Assembly: GCA_023436925.1 (NCBI GenBank)
Contig: JAEZHJ010000169.1
Span: forward strand, 1 to 32,960
Source: Actinomycetes bacterium
GTDB taxonomy: Bacteria; Actinomycetota; Actinomycetes; Propionibacteriales; Propionibacteriaceae
Reading direction: 5' to 3'
DNA: 32,960 nt
The notes under the pieces are model-generated. The model saw nothing but the letters and a program-made list of their open reading frames with translations, was not told the DNA's origin and made no database searches. Positions 25,631 through 32,960 of this stretch are shown piece after piece; within the stretch, counting starts at the first letter, position 1, and every line of letters starts with the position of its first letter. The translations under genes were made by a program, and so were the position numbers.

Positions 25631-26791
25631 GTGAATCTCCCCGTGCGCCGAACCCGCGAGAACGCGGTGATCGCCGGCGTCTGCGCCGGGCTCGCCCGGC
25701 GCTGGGGCATCGATCCCAACCTGCTGCGGATCGGTCTGGTCGTCATCGCGCTGGCCTCCGGGATCGGCGTTGTGCTCTACGGCGTCGGTTACCTGATGCT
25801 CGCCGGCGAGGACGACGCCGAACCCCCGATCCACCGCCTGCTCCCGTTCACCAAGGCGTGGCCGACCCGTCGCACCGCCGTCCTGCTCGCGCTGGCGGGA
25901 GCCGTTCTGGTCGGCCTGCTCGGCGGCTGGTCCGGCTTCGGAGTGCTGCCCGTCCTGGTCGCGCTCGGCCTGTGGTACACCGTCCGGCGCGGTCACGGCG
26001 GCCATGCCGCGGTCACCGCGGACCCCACCCCCTTCGAGCGCGCCGCGGAGGCCTGGCGGGTGCGGCTGATCGAGCAGCAGGTGGCTTCCGGCGCCCTGCC
26101 CGCCCCCGTGCTCCCGCCGGCGGCCCCGGCCGCCCTCCCGGTGGCCGGTTACAGCGTCGCCCCGGGGGCCGAACTCGCCCGCCGGCCGCGCCGTAACGGT
26201 CGGCTGTGGTGGCTCGCGCTGGGCCTGTCGGCCGTGGGCACCGGGGTGGTGGCCCTGTCCCAGGCGCAGGGGTTCACCGCCGGACCGCTGGCCTACCTCG
26301 CCGTCGTGCTGGCCAGCCTCGGACTGACCCTGGTGGTCGCGACCTGGCGCGGCCGGCCGCCGCTGATCGGCCTGGCGACTGTTGTGGTGATGATCGCGAC
26401 TCTGGTGACCTGGCTGGTGCCGACCACGGCCACCCTGCAGGACGTCAGGATCGCCGACGAGCCGGTCGCCTTCGTCGGTGACGCCGTGCTCCCGCCCGAG
26501 ATCACCGCCACCGTCGGCGACCTCGAACTCGACCTGTCCGGCCTGGAGCTCAAGCAGGACACCACGCTGGCGGTCAGCCTCGGCGTCGGGGACCTCACCG
26601 TCAAGCTGCCCCCGGGGGTGAACGCCGCGGTGACCTGGGACGTCGGTGCGGGCACCGCCAGCCTGCCGGGCGGGCCGCAGGATGAGGGTCTCAACCTGTC
26701 GGGCACCCAGTCGGTGTCCGGCGATCCGGCCGCCCCGACCCTGACCCTTCAGGTCTCGCTGAAGGCAGGAACCCTGGAGGTGGTCTCGTGA
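25631..26791 (+). CDS. PspC-domain membrane protein with LiaF-like (toastrack) C-terminus (386 aa)
   Basis: Probable envelope-stress protein. The PspC domain (about 5-60) reads RRTRENAVIAGVCAGLARRWGIDPNLLRIGLVV. There are further hydrophobic segments around 80-115 and four more between about 190 and 265. The C-terminal ~110 residues are a beta-rich repeat (GDLELDLSGLELKQDTTLAVSLGVGDLTVKLPPG) like the LiaF/toastrack domains that follow PspC in other Gram-positives. I use the GTG at 25631, with AGGAAGG 9 bases upstream; the ATG at 25622 would abut that site. Its stop overlaps the next start (GTGA). It is likely controlled by, or a partner of, the PspC kinase pair at 13738-15641. Confidence 0.85.
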   Translation: MNLPVRRTRENAVIAGVCAGLARRWGIDPNLLRIGLVVIALASGIGVVLYGVGYLMLAGEDDAEPPIHRLLPFTKAWPTRRTAVLLALAGAVLVGLLGGWSGFGVLPVLVALGLWYTVRRGHGGHAAVTADPTPFERAAEAWRVRLIEQQVASGALPAPVLPPAAPAALPVAGYSVAPGAELARRPRRNGRLWWLALGLSAVGTGVVALSQAQGFTAGPLAYLAVVLASLGLTLVVATWRGRPPLIGLATVVVMIATLVTWLVPTTATLQDVRIADEPVAFVGDAVLPPEITATVGDLELDLSGLELKQDTTLAVSLGVGDLTVKLPPGVNAAVTWDVGAGTASLPGGPQDEGLNLSGTQSVSGDPAAPTLTLQVSLKAGTLEVVS

Positions 26792-26988
26792 AGCCTGACA
26801 TCGCGGCCTTCGGCCTGGGCGCCGTGGCGATCATCGTCGGCGGGCTGGCCCTGTGGGCCTCCTACGGCGACATCACCTGGGCCTGGGTCGTCCGCGCCGC
26901 ACCGGTCGCCCTGATCGTGATCGGCATCCTCATGCTCGTCCTGTCCCGCCCTCGCACCAGAAAGCTTCAAGAAAGGAAACCTCAATGA
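26788..26988 (+). CDS. Small two-helix membrane protein (66 aa)
   Basis: Two hydrophobic helices (about 5-24 and 32-52) joined by a short SYGDITWAW loop, then a basic tail (RPRTRKLQERK). The sequence resembles small LiaF/DUF5668-type membrane proteins found beside PspC genes. GTG start overlapping the upstream stop, and ATGA overlap with the downstream start, so it is translated as part of the three-gene unit. Function unknown; probably part of the same membrane complex or its regulation. Confidence 0.75.
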   Translation: MKPDIAAFGLGAVAIIVGGLALWASYGDITWAWVVRAAPVALIVIGILMLVLSRPRTRKLQERKPQ

Positions 26989-27281
26989 ACACACCACTCA
27001 CCCGTTCCGCCTCCGACAAGTTCATCGGCGGCGTCTGCGGCGGGATCGCCCGCTCGCTGGGCATCGAGTCGAGCATCGTGCGGATCATCGCCGTCCTGCT
27101 CGCCGTCTTCACCCAGATCGGCTGGGTCGCCTACCTCGTGCTGTGGGCCGTCCTGCCGCTGGAAAAGGGCGGGCCGACCGGTATCGACGAGGCCAAGGCG
27201 ATGTTCAGCGGTGGCAGCACCACGCCGCCCCCGCCGCCGCCGGCCGATCCCACCATGCCGAACAGCGACGACCTTCGCTGA
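26985..27281 (+). CDS. PspC-domain protein (98 aa)
   Basis: A nearly stand-alone PspC domain (RSASDKFIGGVCGGIARSLGIESSIVRIIAVLLAVF, residues 7-42), continuing with a second hydrophobic stretch (46-60) and ending in a Pro-rich tail with a PPPPPP run. AAAGGAAA lies about 7 bases before the ATG. It is the last gene of the PspC operon. PspC proteins help sense or counter membrane damage. In many actinobacteria several copies occur, and this window carries three PspC domains (this one, 25631 and the kinase). Confidence 0.88.
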   Translation: MNTPLTRSASDKFIGGVCGGIARSLGIESSIVRIIAVLLAVFTQIGWVAYLVLWAVLPLEKGGPTGIDEAKAMFSGGSTTPPPPPPADPTMPNSDDLR

Positions 27282-27294
27282 CCCTCCAACACAG

Positions 27295-27325
27295 CGATGC
27301 CGGGCACCCCAGGTGCCCGGCATCG
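27295..27325. terminator. Hairpin between the PspC operon and guaA
   Basis: A perfect 14-bp stem (CGATGCCGGGCACC at 27295-27308 with 27312-27325) around a 3-base CCA loop, between convergent genes. It is followed on the plus strand by TCGTTC, a poor T-tract. Confidence 0.8.
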
Positions 27326-27329
27326 TCGT

Positions 27330-28895
<1,566 letters not shown>

Positions 28896-28902
28896 GGGCG
28901 GA

Positions 28903-28908
28903 AGTCTA
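28903..28908 (-). promoter_or_regulatory. guaA -10 box (leaderless start)
   Basis: TAGACT on the minus strand, separated from the guaA ATG by the 7 bases TCCGCCC. This spacing puts the transcription start at or beside the A of ATG. No good -35 match is visible. Confidence 0.6.
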
Positions 28909-28975
28909 TTGGCCGCTCACCCGGCGGACCTGCCGCGGTCGGCGGTCAGGCGGCGCCGTCTCGCTGGACGAACCG

Positions 28976-29000
28976 GTTGACCATGTTTTGAACGGTCAAC
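28976..29000. promoter_or_regulatory. Inverted repeat at the sulfur-operon promoter
   Basis: GTTGACC (28976-28982) and GGTCAAC (28994-29000) are perfect inverted 7-mers separated by 11 bases. The left arm covers the -35 box and the right arm touches the -10 box. It is a candidate operator, but no regulator can be named from sequence. Confidence 0.5.
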
Positions 29001-29006
29001 TACAGT
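28977..29006 (+). promoter_or_regulatory. Promoter of the cysteine leader-metY-cysK operon
   Basis: TTGACC (28977-28982) and TACAGT (29001-29006) with an 18-base spacer. The leader-peptide ATG begins 8 bases after the -10 box, which places it at the expected transcription start. The same geometry is seen at guaA. Confidence 0.7.
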
Positions 29007-29013
29007 CCGGGGC

Positions 29014-29085
29014 ATGTCCCTGATGCGCACCGCGACCATGTGTTGTCGCTGCCTGCCGTCGCTGGACTGCTGTCGCGTGCACTGA
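29014..29085 (+). CDS. Cysteine-rich leader peptide, probably leaderless (23 aa)
   Basis: A 24-codon frame beginning MSLMRTAT and ending MCCRCLPSLDCCRVH, followed by TGA. It has five Cys codons (TGT, TGT, TGC, TGC, TGT), extreme for this window. It has no ribosome site, and the ATG coincides with the predicted transcription start. It stands 106 bases before metY and heads a cysteine/methionine operon. Short polycysteine leaderless frames that act as cysteine-responsive attenuators are known in mycobacteria, and putative Cys-rich leader peptides precede sulfur genes in other actinobacteria. The role here is inferred from that precedent and position. Ribosome stalling at the Cys codons when charged tRNA-Cys is scarce would change the fate of the downstream RNA. 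Internal ATGs at codons 4 and 9 could also serve. Confidence 0.8.
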   Translation: MSLMRTATMCCRCLPSLDCCRVH

Positions 29086-29175
29086 TCCCTGCCACGACCC
29101 CTCTCCTCCCGACGCCCGCACCCCGGGTGCCTTCTGCCTACCCACCCCCGCCCATGCCGCCGTATTCTCACCACT
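29086..29175 (+). promoter_or_regulatory. C-rich attenuator region between the leader peptide and metY
   Basis: The RNA between the leader stop and the metY ribosome site is strongly biased: I count 44 C and 13 G in the 75 bases 29086-29160. Only a short hairpin (GCACCC 29118-29123 with GGGTGC 29125-29130) is evident, and there is no intrinsic terminator with a T-run. Such a C-rich, G-poor, little-structured stretch behind a leader stop codon looks like a Rho-loading site, so control could be Rho-dependent rather than by an RNA switch. This is inference. Confidence 0.45.
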
Positions 29176-29191
29176 GACCACAGGAGTCCCA

Positions 29192-30499
29192 ATGTCGCTC
29201 AACCCGGACACACTCGCCGTCCATGCCGGCCAGGAGGACGCCGACCCGGCGACCAACTCCCGCGCCGTCCCGATCTACCAGACCACGTCGTATGTGTTCG
29301 ACGACACCCAGCACGCCGCGGACCTGTTCGCGCTGCGGGTGCCGGGCAACATCTACACCCGCATCATGAACCCGACCCAGTCGGTCTTCGAGGCGCGGGT
29401 GAACGCCCTCGAGGGCGGGATCGGCGCCCTGGCCACGGCGTCCGGCTCCTCGGCGGTGACCTACTCGGTGCTCAACCTGGCCTCGGCCGGTGACAACATC
29501 GTCGCGCTCTCCACCCTCTACGGCGGCACCTACGCCCTGTTCGCCCACACCCTGCCGCAGTTCGGCATCGAGACCCGGTTCGTCGACCCGAACCGCCCCG
29601 AGGACCTGGCCGCGGTGGTGGACGAGCGGACCCGACTGGTCTTCGGCGAGACCGTCGGCAACCCGGCGATCAATGTGATCGACCTGGACGCCTGGTCGGC
29701 CGCGGCGCACGACCAGGGCCTGCCGTTCATCGTCGACAACACGGTGCCGACCCCGATCCTGTCCCGTGTCTTCGACCACGGCGTCGACGTCGCGGTCTAC
29801 TCCGCCACCAAGTACCTGGGCGGCCACGGGACCTCGATCGGCGGCATCATCGTCGACTCCGGTCGCTTCGACTGGACGGCCCACGCCGACCGCTTCCCGG
29901 GCCTGACCGCCCCGGACGCCGCCTACCACGGCGTGGTGTGGAGCGATGCCGCCGGGCCGGCGGCCTACATCATCCGGGCCCGGACGGTGCTGCTGCGCAA
30001 CACCGGGGCGGCGATCTCGCCGTTCAACGCGTGGCAGTTGCTGCAAGGGCTGGAGACCCTCCACCTGCGGCTGGAGCGCCACTCGTCCAATGCCCTCGCC
30101 GTCGCCCGTTACCTCGAGCAGCACCCGTCGGTGGCGTGGGTCAACTACCCGGGCCTGGAGTCGTCGCCGTCGAAGGCGGTCGCCGACCGGGTGTTCACCG
30201 GCCGCGGCTACGGCGGCATCCTCTCCTTCGGCCTCAAGGCCGGCCGGGAGGCGGGCTCGCGCTTCGTGGAGTCGCTGCAGCTGTTCTCCCACCTGGCCAA
30301 TATCGGCGACGCCAAGTCGCTGGCGATCCACAATGCCACCACCACCCACTCCCAGCTGACCGAGGACGAACTCGTCGCGGCCGGCGTCGCACCCGAGATG
30401 GTGCGGCTGTCGCTGGGGATCGAGCACCCTGATGACCTGATCGCCGACATCGATCAAGCCCTGGCCAAGGTCGACCAGACCCTCGCCGCAACCCGCTGA
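29192..30499 (+). CDS. metY: O-acetylhomoserine sulfhydrylase (Cys/Met metabolism PLP enzyme, 435 aa)
   Basis: PLP-dependent enzyme of the gamma family, likely forming homocysteine from O-acetylhomoserine and sulfide. The features fit the ~430-residue MetY group: LAVHAGQEDADPATNSRAVPIYQTTSY at the N-terminus, TRIMNPTQSVFEARV, ALEGG, the Asp in FIVDNTVPTP, and PLP-binding Lys207 in VAVYSATKYLGGHG. The AGGAG site sits 6-7 bases before the ATG. cysK starts 30 bases after its stop, with no terminator between. Cystathionine gamma-synthase or gamma-lyase are less likely, being shorter (~380-400 aa). It would be controlled by the Cys leader upstream. Confidence 0.92.
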   Translation: MSLNPDTLAVHAGQEDADPATNSRAVPIYQTTSYVFDDTQHAADLFALRVPGNIYTRIMNPTQSVFEARVNALEGGIGALATASGSSAVTYSVLNLASAGDNIVALSTLYGGTYALFAHTLPQFGIETRFVDPNRPEDLAAVVDERTRLVFGETVGNPAINVIDLDAWSAAAHDQGLPFIVDNTVPTPILSRVFDHGVDVAVYSATKYLGGHGTSIGGIIVDSGRFDWTAHADRFPGLTAPDAAYHGVVWSDAAGPAAYIIRARTVLLRNTGAAISPFNAWQLLQGLETLHLRLERHSSNALAVARYLEQHPSVAWVNYPGLESSPSKAVADRVFTGRGYGGILSFGLKAGREAGSRFVESLQLFSHLANIGDAKSLAIHNATTTHSQLTEDELVAAGVAPEMVRLSLGIEHPDDLIADIDQALAKVDQTLAATR

Positions 30500-30529
30500 C
30501 CGCCTCCACCCAGACGAAGGGAACAACCC

Positions 30530-31462
30530 ATGGCGTACTACCAGGACGCGACCGAGATGATCGGCCGCACCCCGCTGGTCAAGATCAACCGGCTCTACGG
30601 CGACTCCAAGGCGACCGTGCTCGCCAAGCTCGAGTACTACAACCCCGCGAAGTCGGTGAAGGACCGCATCGGGGTGGCGATCGTGGACGCCGCGGAGGCG
30701 GACGGTTCGCTCAAGCCGGGCGGCACCATCGTGGAGGCGACCTCGGGCAACACCGGTATCGCGCTGGCCTGGGTCGGGGCGGCCCGCGGGTACAAGGTGA
30801 TCATCGCGCTGCCCGAGACCTTCTCAAAGGAGCGTCGCGCGGTGCTGCGGGCCTTCGGCGCCGAACTGGTGCTCACCCCCGGCCCGGACGGCATCGGCGG
30901 CGCCCGCGCCAAGGCTGAGGAGATCGTGGCCAACACCCCCGGAGCGATCCTGGCCCGGCAGTTCGAGAACCAGGCCAATGTCGAGATCCACCGCAAGACG
31001 ACCGCCGAGGAGGTCTGGGCCGACACCGACGGCCAGGTCGACTTCTTCGTCTCGGGCGTCGGCACCGGCGGCACCATCACGGGCGTCGGCCAGGTGCTGA
31101 AGGAGCGCAAGCCGAGCGTCCAGATGATCGCCGTCGAGGCGGCCGAGTCGGCGGTGCTGTCCGGCGAGCCGAAGGGCGTCCACAAGATCCAGGGCATCAG
31201 CCCCGGCTTCGTGCCCGACATCCTCGACACGTCCCTGATCGACCGGATCATCAAGGTGACCTCCGACGACGCGCTGGCGTGGGCGCGCCGGGCGGCGAAG
31301 GAGGAGGGCCTGCTGGTCGGCATCTCCTCCGGAGCCGCACTCCGGGCGGCCGCCGAGCTTGCCGAGGACCCGGCCAACGCCGGCAAGACGATCGTCGTCG
31401 TCATCCCGTCCTGGGGCGAGCGCTACCTCTCCACCGCCCTCTACGCCGACCTGCTCGACTGA
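30530..31462 (+). CDS. cysK: CysK, O-acetylserine sulfhydrylase / cysteine synthase A (310 aa)
   Basis: Forms cysteine from O-acetylserine and sulfide with PLP. Lys44 in NPAKSVKDRIG is the cofactor lysine. EATSGNTGIALAW binds the substrate carboxylate, GVGTGGTITGVG binds the PLP phosphate, and KIQGISPGFVPD and GISSGAALRAA are also conserved. Length is normal. A GGGA ribosome site lies about 8 bases ahead of the ATG. It is the second gene after metY and is followed by a GC-rich terminator, so the next gene, cysE, has its own promoter. The MetY/CysK pair gives parallel sulfide entry into homocysteine and cysteine. Confidence 0.96.
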   Translation: MAYYQDATEMIGRTPLVKINRLYGDSKATVLAKLEYYNPAKSVKDRIGVAIVDAAEADGSLKPGGTIVEATSGNTGIALAWVGAARGYKVIIALPETFSKERRAVLRAFGAELVLTPGPDGIGGARAKAEEIVANTPGAILARQFENQANVEIHRKTTAEEVWADTDGQVDFFVSGVGTGGTITGVGQVLKERKPSVQMIAVEAAESAVLSGEPKGVHKIQGISPGFVPDILDTSLIDRIIKVTSDDALAWARRAAKEEGLLVGISSGAALRAAAELAEDPANAGKTIVVVIPSWGERYLSTALYADLLD

Positions 31463-31509
31463 GCGGGCGGGCAGGCGCCGCCGGCGCGTGCCCGCCGGTT
31501 GCGAAGCCT

Positions 31510-31541
31510 CGGCCCGCCCCCGTCATCTTGGGGGCGGGCCG
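31510..31541 (+). terminator. GC-rich terminator after cysK
   Basis: CGGCCCGCCCCC (31510-31521) pairs perfectly with GGGGGCGGGCCG (31530-31541), a 12-bp stem with an 8-base loop, about 48 bases after the cysK stop and just before the cysE promoter. No T-tract. Confidence 0.7.
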
Positions 31542-31547
31542 CAGCCG

Positions 31548-31578
31548 TTGACACCGCGATCGACGGTGATGACACAGT
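31548..31578 (+). promoter_or_regulatory. Possible cysE promoter
   Basis: A perfect TTGACA (31548-31553) is followed after 19 bases by CACAGT (31573-31578), similar to the TACAGT of the metY leader promoter. The -10 box is a moderate match and the spacing is slightly long. Confidence 0.45.
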
Positions 31579-31604
31579 AGGGCGACCCGAACGGACGGAG
31601 GGCG

Positions 31605-32384
31605 ATGCCCCGACTGCTGAAGTCCGCCTGGCGGCGGATCAGGGAGGACCTGGACGCCGCGATGCGGGAGGACCCGGCCGCGACCTCCCGGGCGCTGGTG
31701 GCGCTCACCTATCCCGGAGTGCACGCCGTCTGGGCGTACCGGCTCTGCCACAAGCTGTGGGTGTCCCGGCCTGCGCTGCGGCCGCTGGCGCGGATCATCT
31801 CCCAGCTGGCCCGGGCGCTGACCGGGGTCGAGATCCACCCGGGAGCGACGATCGGCCGGCGCTTCTTCATCGACCACGGCATGGGCGTGGTGATCGGCGA
31901 GACGGCGACGATCGGCGACGACGTAGTGCTCTATCACGGCGTGACGCTGGGCGGCACGGCGCTGCACCACGGCAAGCGCCACCCCACGCTGGAGGACGGC
32001 GTGGTCGTCGGCGCCGGCGCCAAGGTGCTGGGCGCCATCACCGTGGGCAAGGGGGCGCGCATCGGCTCGAACGCGGTGGTGGTGAAGGACGTGCCGGCGG
32101 GCGCCAGCATGGTCGGAGTCGCCGCCCGCGTGGTGGTGCCGCGCGACATTTCGGAAGCCGAAAAATTCCTGCCGTACGGCACGCCGTGCGGCGACATTCC
32201 CGATCCGGTGGCCCGCGCGCTCGGCGGCCTGCTGGATCAGGTCTCCACGCTGCGCCAGCGGGTCGATGAGCTGGAGCGCGGGCGTGGCGATGCTCCCCAG
32301 GCGGAGGAAGACCAGCCGGCGCTGGTCGAGGTGAAGGCGCGTGACCACGTTGCGGCGGCCGCCGGGCCGCCCGGCTCTTGCTGA
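31605..32384 (+). CDS. cysE: CysE, serine O-acetyltransferase, possibly a chimeric gene (259 aa)
   Basis: Transfers acetyl from acetyl-CoA to serine, supplying CysK. An N-terminal helical domain (about 1-70) precedes left-handed beta-helix hexapeptide repeats (IHPGATIGRRFFIDHGMGVVIGETATIGDDVVLYHGV, about 77-113), with the catalytic Asp90-His91 pair. The ATG has GGAGGG, but only 2 bases away. The N-terminal part fits the short actinobacterial CysE after cysK. After about residue 115, and clearly after 180 (RDISEAEKFLPYGTPCGDIPDPVARALGGLLDQVSTLRQRVDELE), it matches the alphaproteobacterial type with a coiled C-terminal tail. Codon use shifts too: Arg goes from mostly CGG to CGC, and GAA, AAA, GAT and ATT appear. 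The switch lies at about 31830-32140. Confidence 0.85.
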   Translation: MPRLLKSAWRRIREDLDAAMREDPAATSRALVALTYPGVHAVWAYRLCHKLWVSRPALRPLARIISQLARALTGVEIHPGATIGRRFFIDHGMGVVIGETATIGDDVVLYHGVTLGGTALHHGKRHPTLEDGVVVGAGAKVLGAITVGKGARIGSNAVVVKDVPAGASMVGVAARVVVPRDISEAEKFLPYGTPCGDIPDPVARALGGLLDQVSTLRQRVDELERGRGDAPQAEEDQPALVEVKARDHVAAAAGPPGSC

Positions 32385-32441
32385 AAAACCGTCCGCCGAC
32401 TGCTGACGGCGAGCCGGAAGAAGAATGGGAGAGGTTTTGAG

Positions 32442-32912
32442 ATGAGACTGAGCACCAAGGGGCGCTACGCCGTGATGGCGATGGTCGACCTTGCGGCCAA
32501 CAGCAACGGCAGCCCCGTCGCCCTGGCCGACATCGCCGAGCGGCAGGAGATTTCCCTCTCCTACCTCGAGCAGCTGTTCGCCAAGCTCCGCAAGGGCGGG
32601 CTGGTGAAGAGCGTGCGCGGGCCGGGCGGCGGCTATCTGCTGGCCTACACGGCGGACGACACGCGGGTGTCCGATATCATCCTGGCGGTGGACGAGCCGA
32701 TCCGCACCACGCGCTGCGCCAACATCACGCCGCAGGGCTGCCGCACCAACCGCTCGCGCTGCCTGACCCACGATCTGTGGGAGGAGCTGGGCAACCAGAT
32801 CCACATGTATCTCAGCTCGGTCACCATCGCCGACGTGGTGCAGAAGCGCGTCATCGGCACCAGCCTCGCCGCCCGCGCCGAAGGGCCGGGCTCGGCCGTG
32901 GCGGCGGAGTGA
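32442..32912 (+). CDS. iscR: IscR-type Rrf2-family regulator, alphaproteobacterial-like (156 aa)
   Basis: Iron-sulfur-cluster-sensing repressor. An N-terminal winged helix (MRLSTKGRYAVMAMVDLA; ISLSYLEQLFAKLRKGGLVKSVRGPGGGYLL) is followed by a cluster-binding region with Cys92, Cys100, Cys107 and His110 (RCANITPQGC ... RCLTHDLWEELG). This corresponds to the three Cys and one His of E. coli IscR with slightly wider spacing. GGGAG lies upstream at a fair distance. The sequence, including the C-terminal SSVTIADVVQKRVIG, is of the alphaproteobacterial kind. There the order cysE-iscR-cysteine desulfurase-sufB is common, so the missing next genes would be iscS and suf genes. In the actinobacterial context of this window it is out of place. 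Confidence 0.93.
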   Translation: MRLSTKGRYAVMAMVDLAANSNGSPVALADIAERQEISLSYLEQLFAKLRKGGLVKSVRGPGGGYLLAYTADDTRVSDIILAVDEPIRTTRCANITPQGCRTNRSRCLTHDLWEELGNQIHMYLSSVTIADVVQKRVIGTSLAARAEGPGSAVAAE

Positions 32913-32960
32913 GCGCCCGCGCCGCCGGACCGCATTCGACCGTCATGGCCGGGCTTGTCC

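Noticed and set aside
29086..29191. SAM or T-box type riboswitch before metY
   Set aside because: The interval is too short, C-rich and poorly structured, and lacks the known conserved motifs. The Cys-codon leader explains the region better.

Overview
The window is GC-rich chromosomal DNA. About 30 kb of it (roughly 0.8-31.8 kb) reads as one actinobacterium, most likely a member of the Propionibacteriaceae or a close relative. The signs are NNC/NNG-rich codon use with CTG and ACC preferred, TAGACT-like -10 boxes, leaderless starts, a DUF3017 gene, and the order sucC-sucD / perM-purN-purH-folD, which resembles the mycobacterial sucCD / Rv0955-purN-purH neighbourhood. I saw no tRNA, rRNA, CRISPR array, transposase, phage gene or defence system.

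Layout. 176-1168: mdh (+), with a strong bidirectional hairpin after it. 1223-5804: a tightly packed minus-strand operon perM-purN-purH-folD-DUF3017 (purine and one-carbon metabolism). 5959-7743: a membrane-anchored protein of unknown function with a duplicated outer domain. 7812-9886: sucCD (TCA cycle). 10126-11103: an M23 peptidase. 11149-13515: pcrA/uvrD. 13580-13726: a tandem and inverted REP-like repeat cluster. 13738-15641: a PspC-domain histidine kinase and its LuxR-type regulator. 15674-21399: a cellobiose-type cluster transcribed cebE-cebF-cebG-bglC-cebR, with two LacI-type operators placed on its promoter. 21598-21837: repeat-rich intergenic DNA. 21912-22904: an SDR epimerase. 22917-25409: a cytoplasmic GH3 beta-glucosidase. 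25631-27281: a three-gene PspC/small membrane protein operon. 27330-28895: guaA, probably leaderless. 29014-31462: a cysteine-rich leader peptide followed by metY and cysK. 31605-32384: cysE. 32442-32912: an iscR-type regulator.

How the parts work together. The ceb cluster and the GH3 gene suggest import of cello-oligosaccharides (the ATPase, usually MsiK, would have to be elsewhere) and cytoplasmic hydrolysis to glucose, under a CebR repressor that shares the operon. The kinase/regulator pair and the separate PspC operon look like parts of one envelope-stress response. The 29-32 kb region is a sulfur-assimilation block: serine acetylation (CysE), O-acetylserine sulfhydrylation (CysK) and O-acetylhomoserine sulfhydrylation (MetY). 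Its most interesting element is a leaderless leader peptide rich in Cys codons, which predicts cysteine-dependent attenuation.

Caution on both ends. The last ~1 kb (C-terminal part of cysE plus iscR) looks alphaproteobacterial in gene order, protein sequence and codon use. The first ~0.7 kb (5' half of mdh) looks like a different actinobacterium. Both switches fall inside conserved genes, so the contig may be chimeric at its ends. No wholly new system is evident. The best leads are the cysteine leader, the operator geometry at cebE, and the two repeat clusters.
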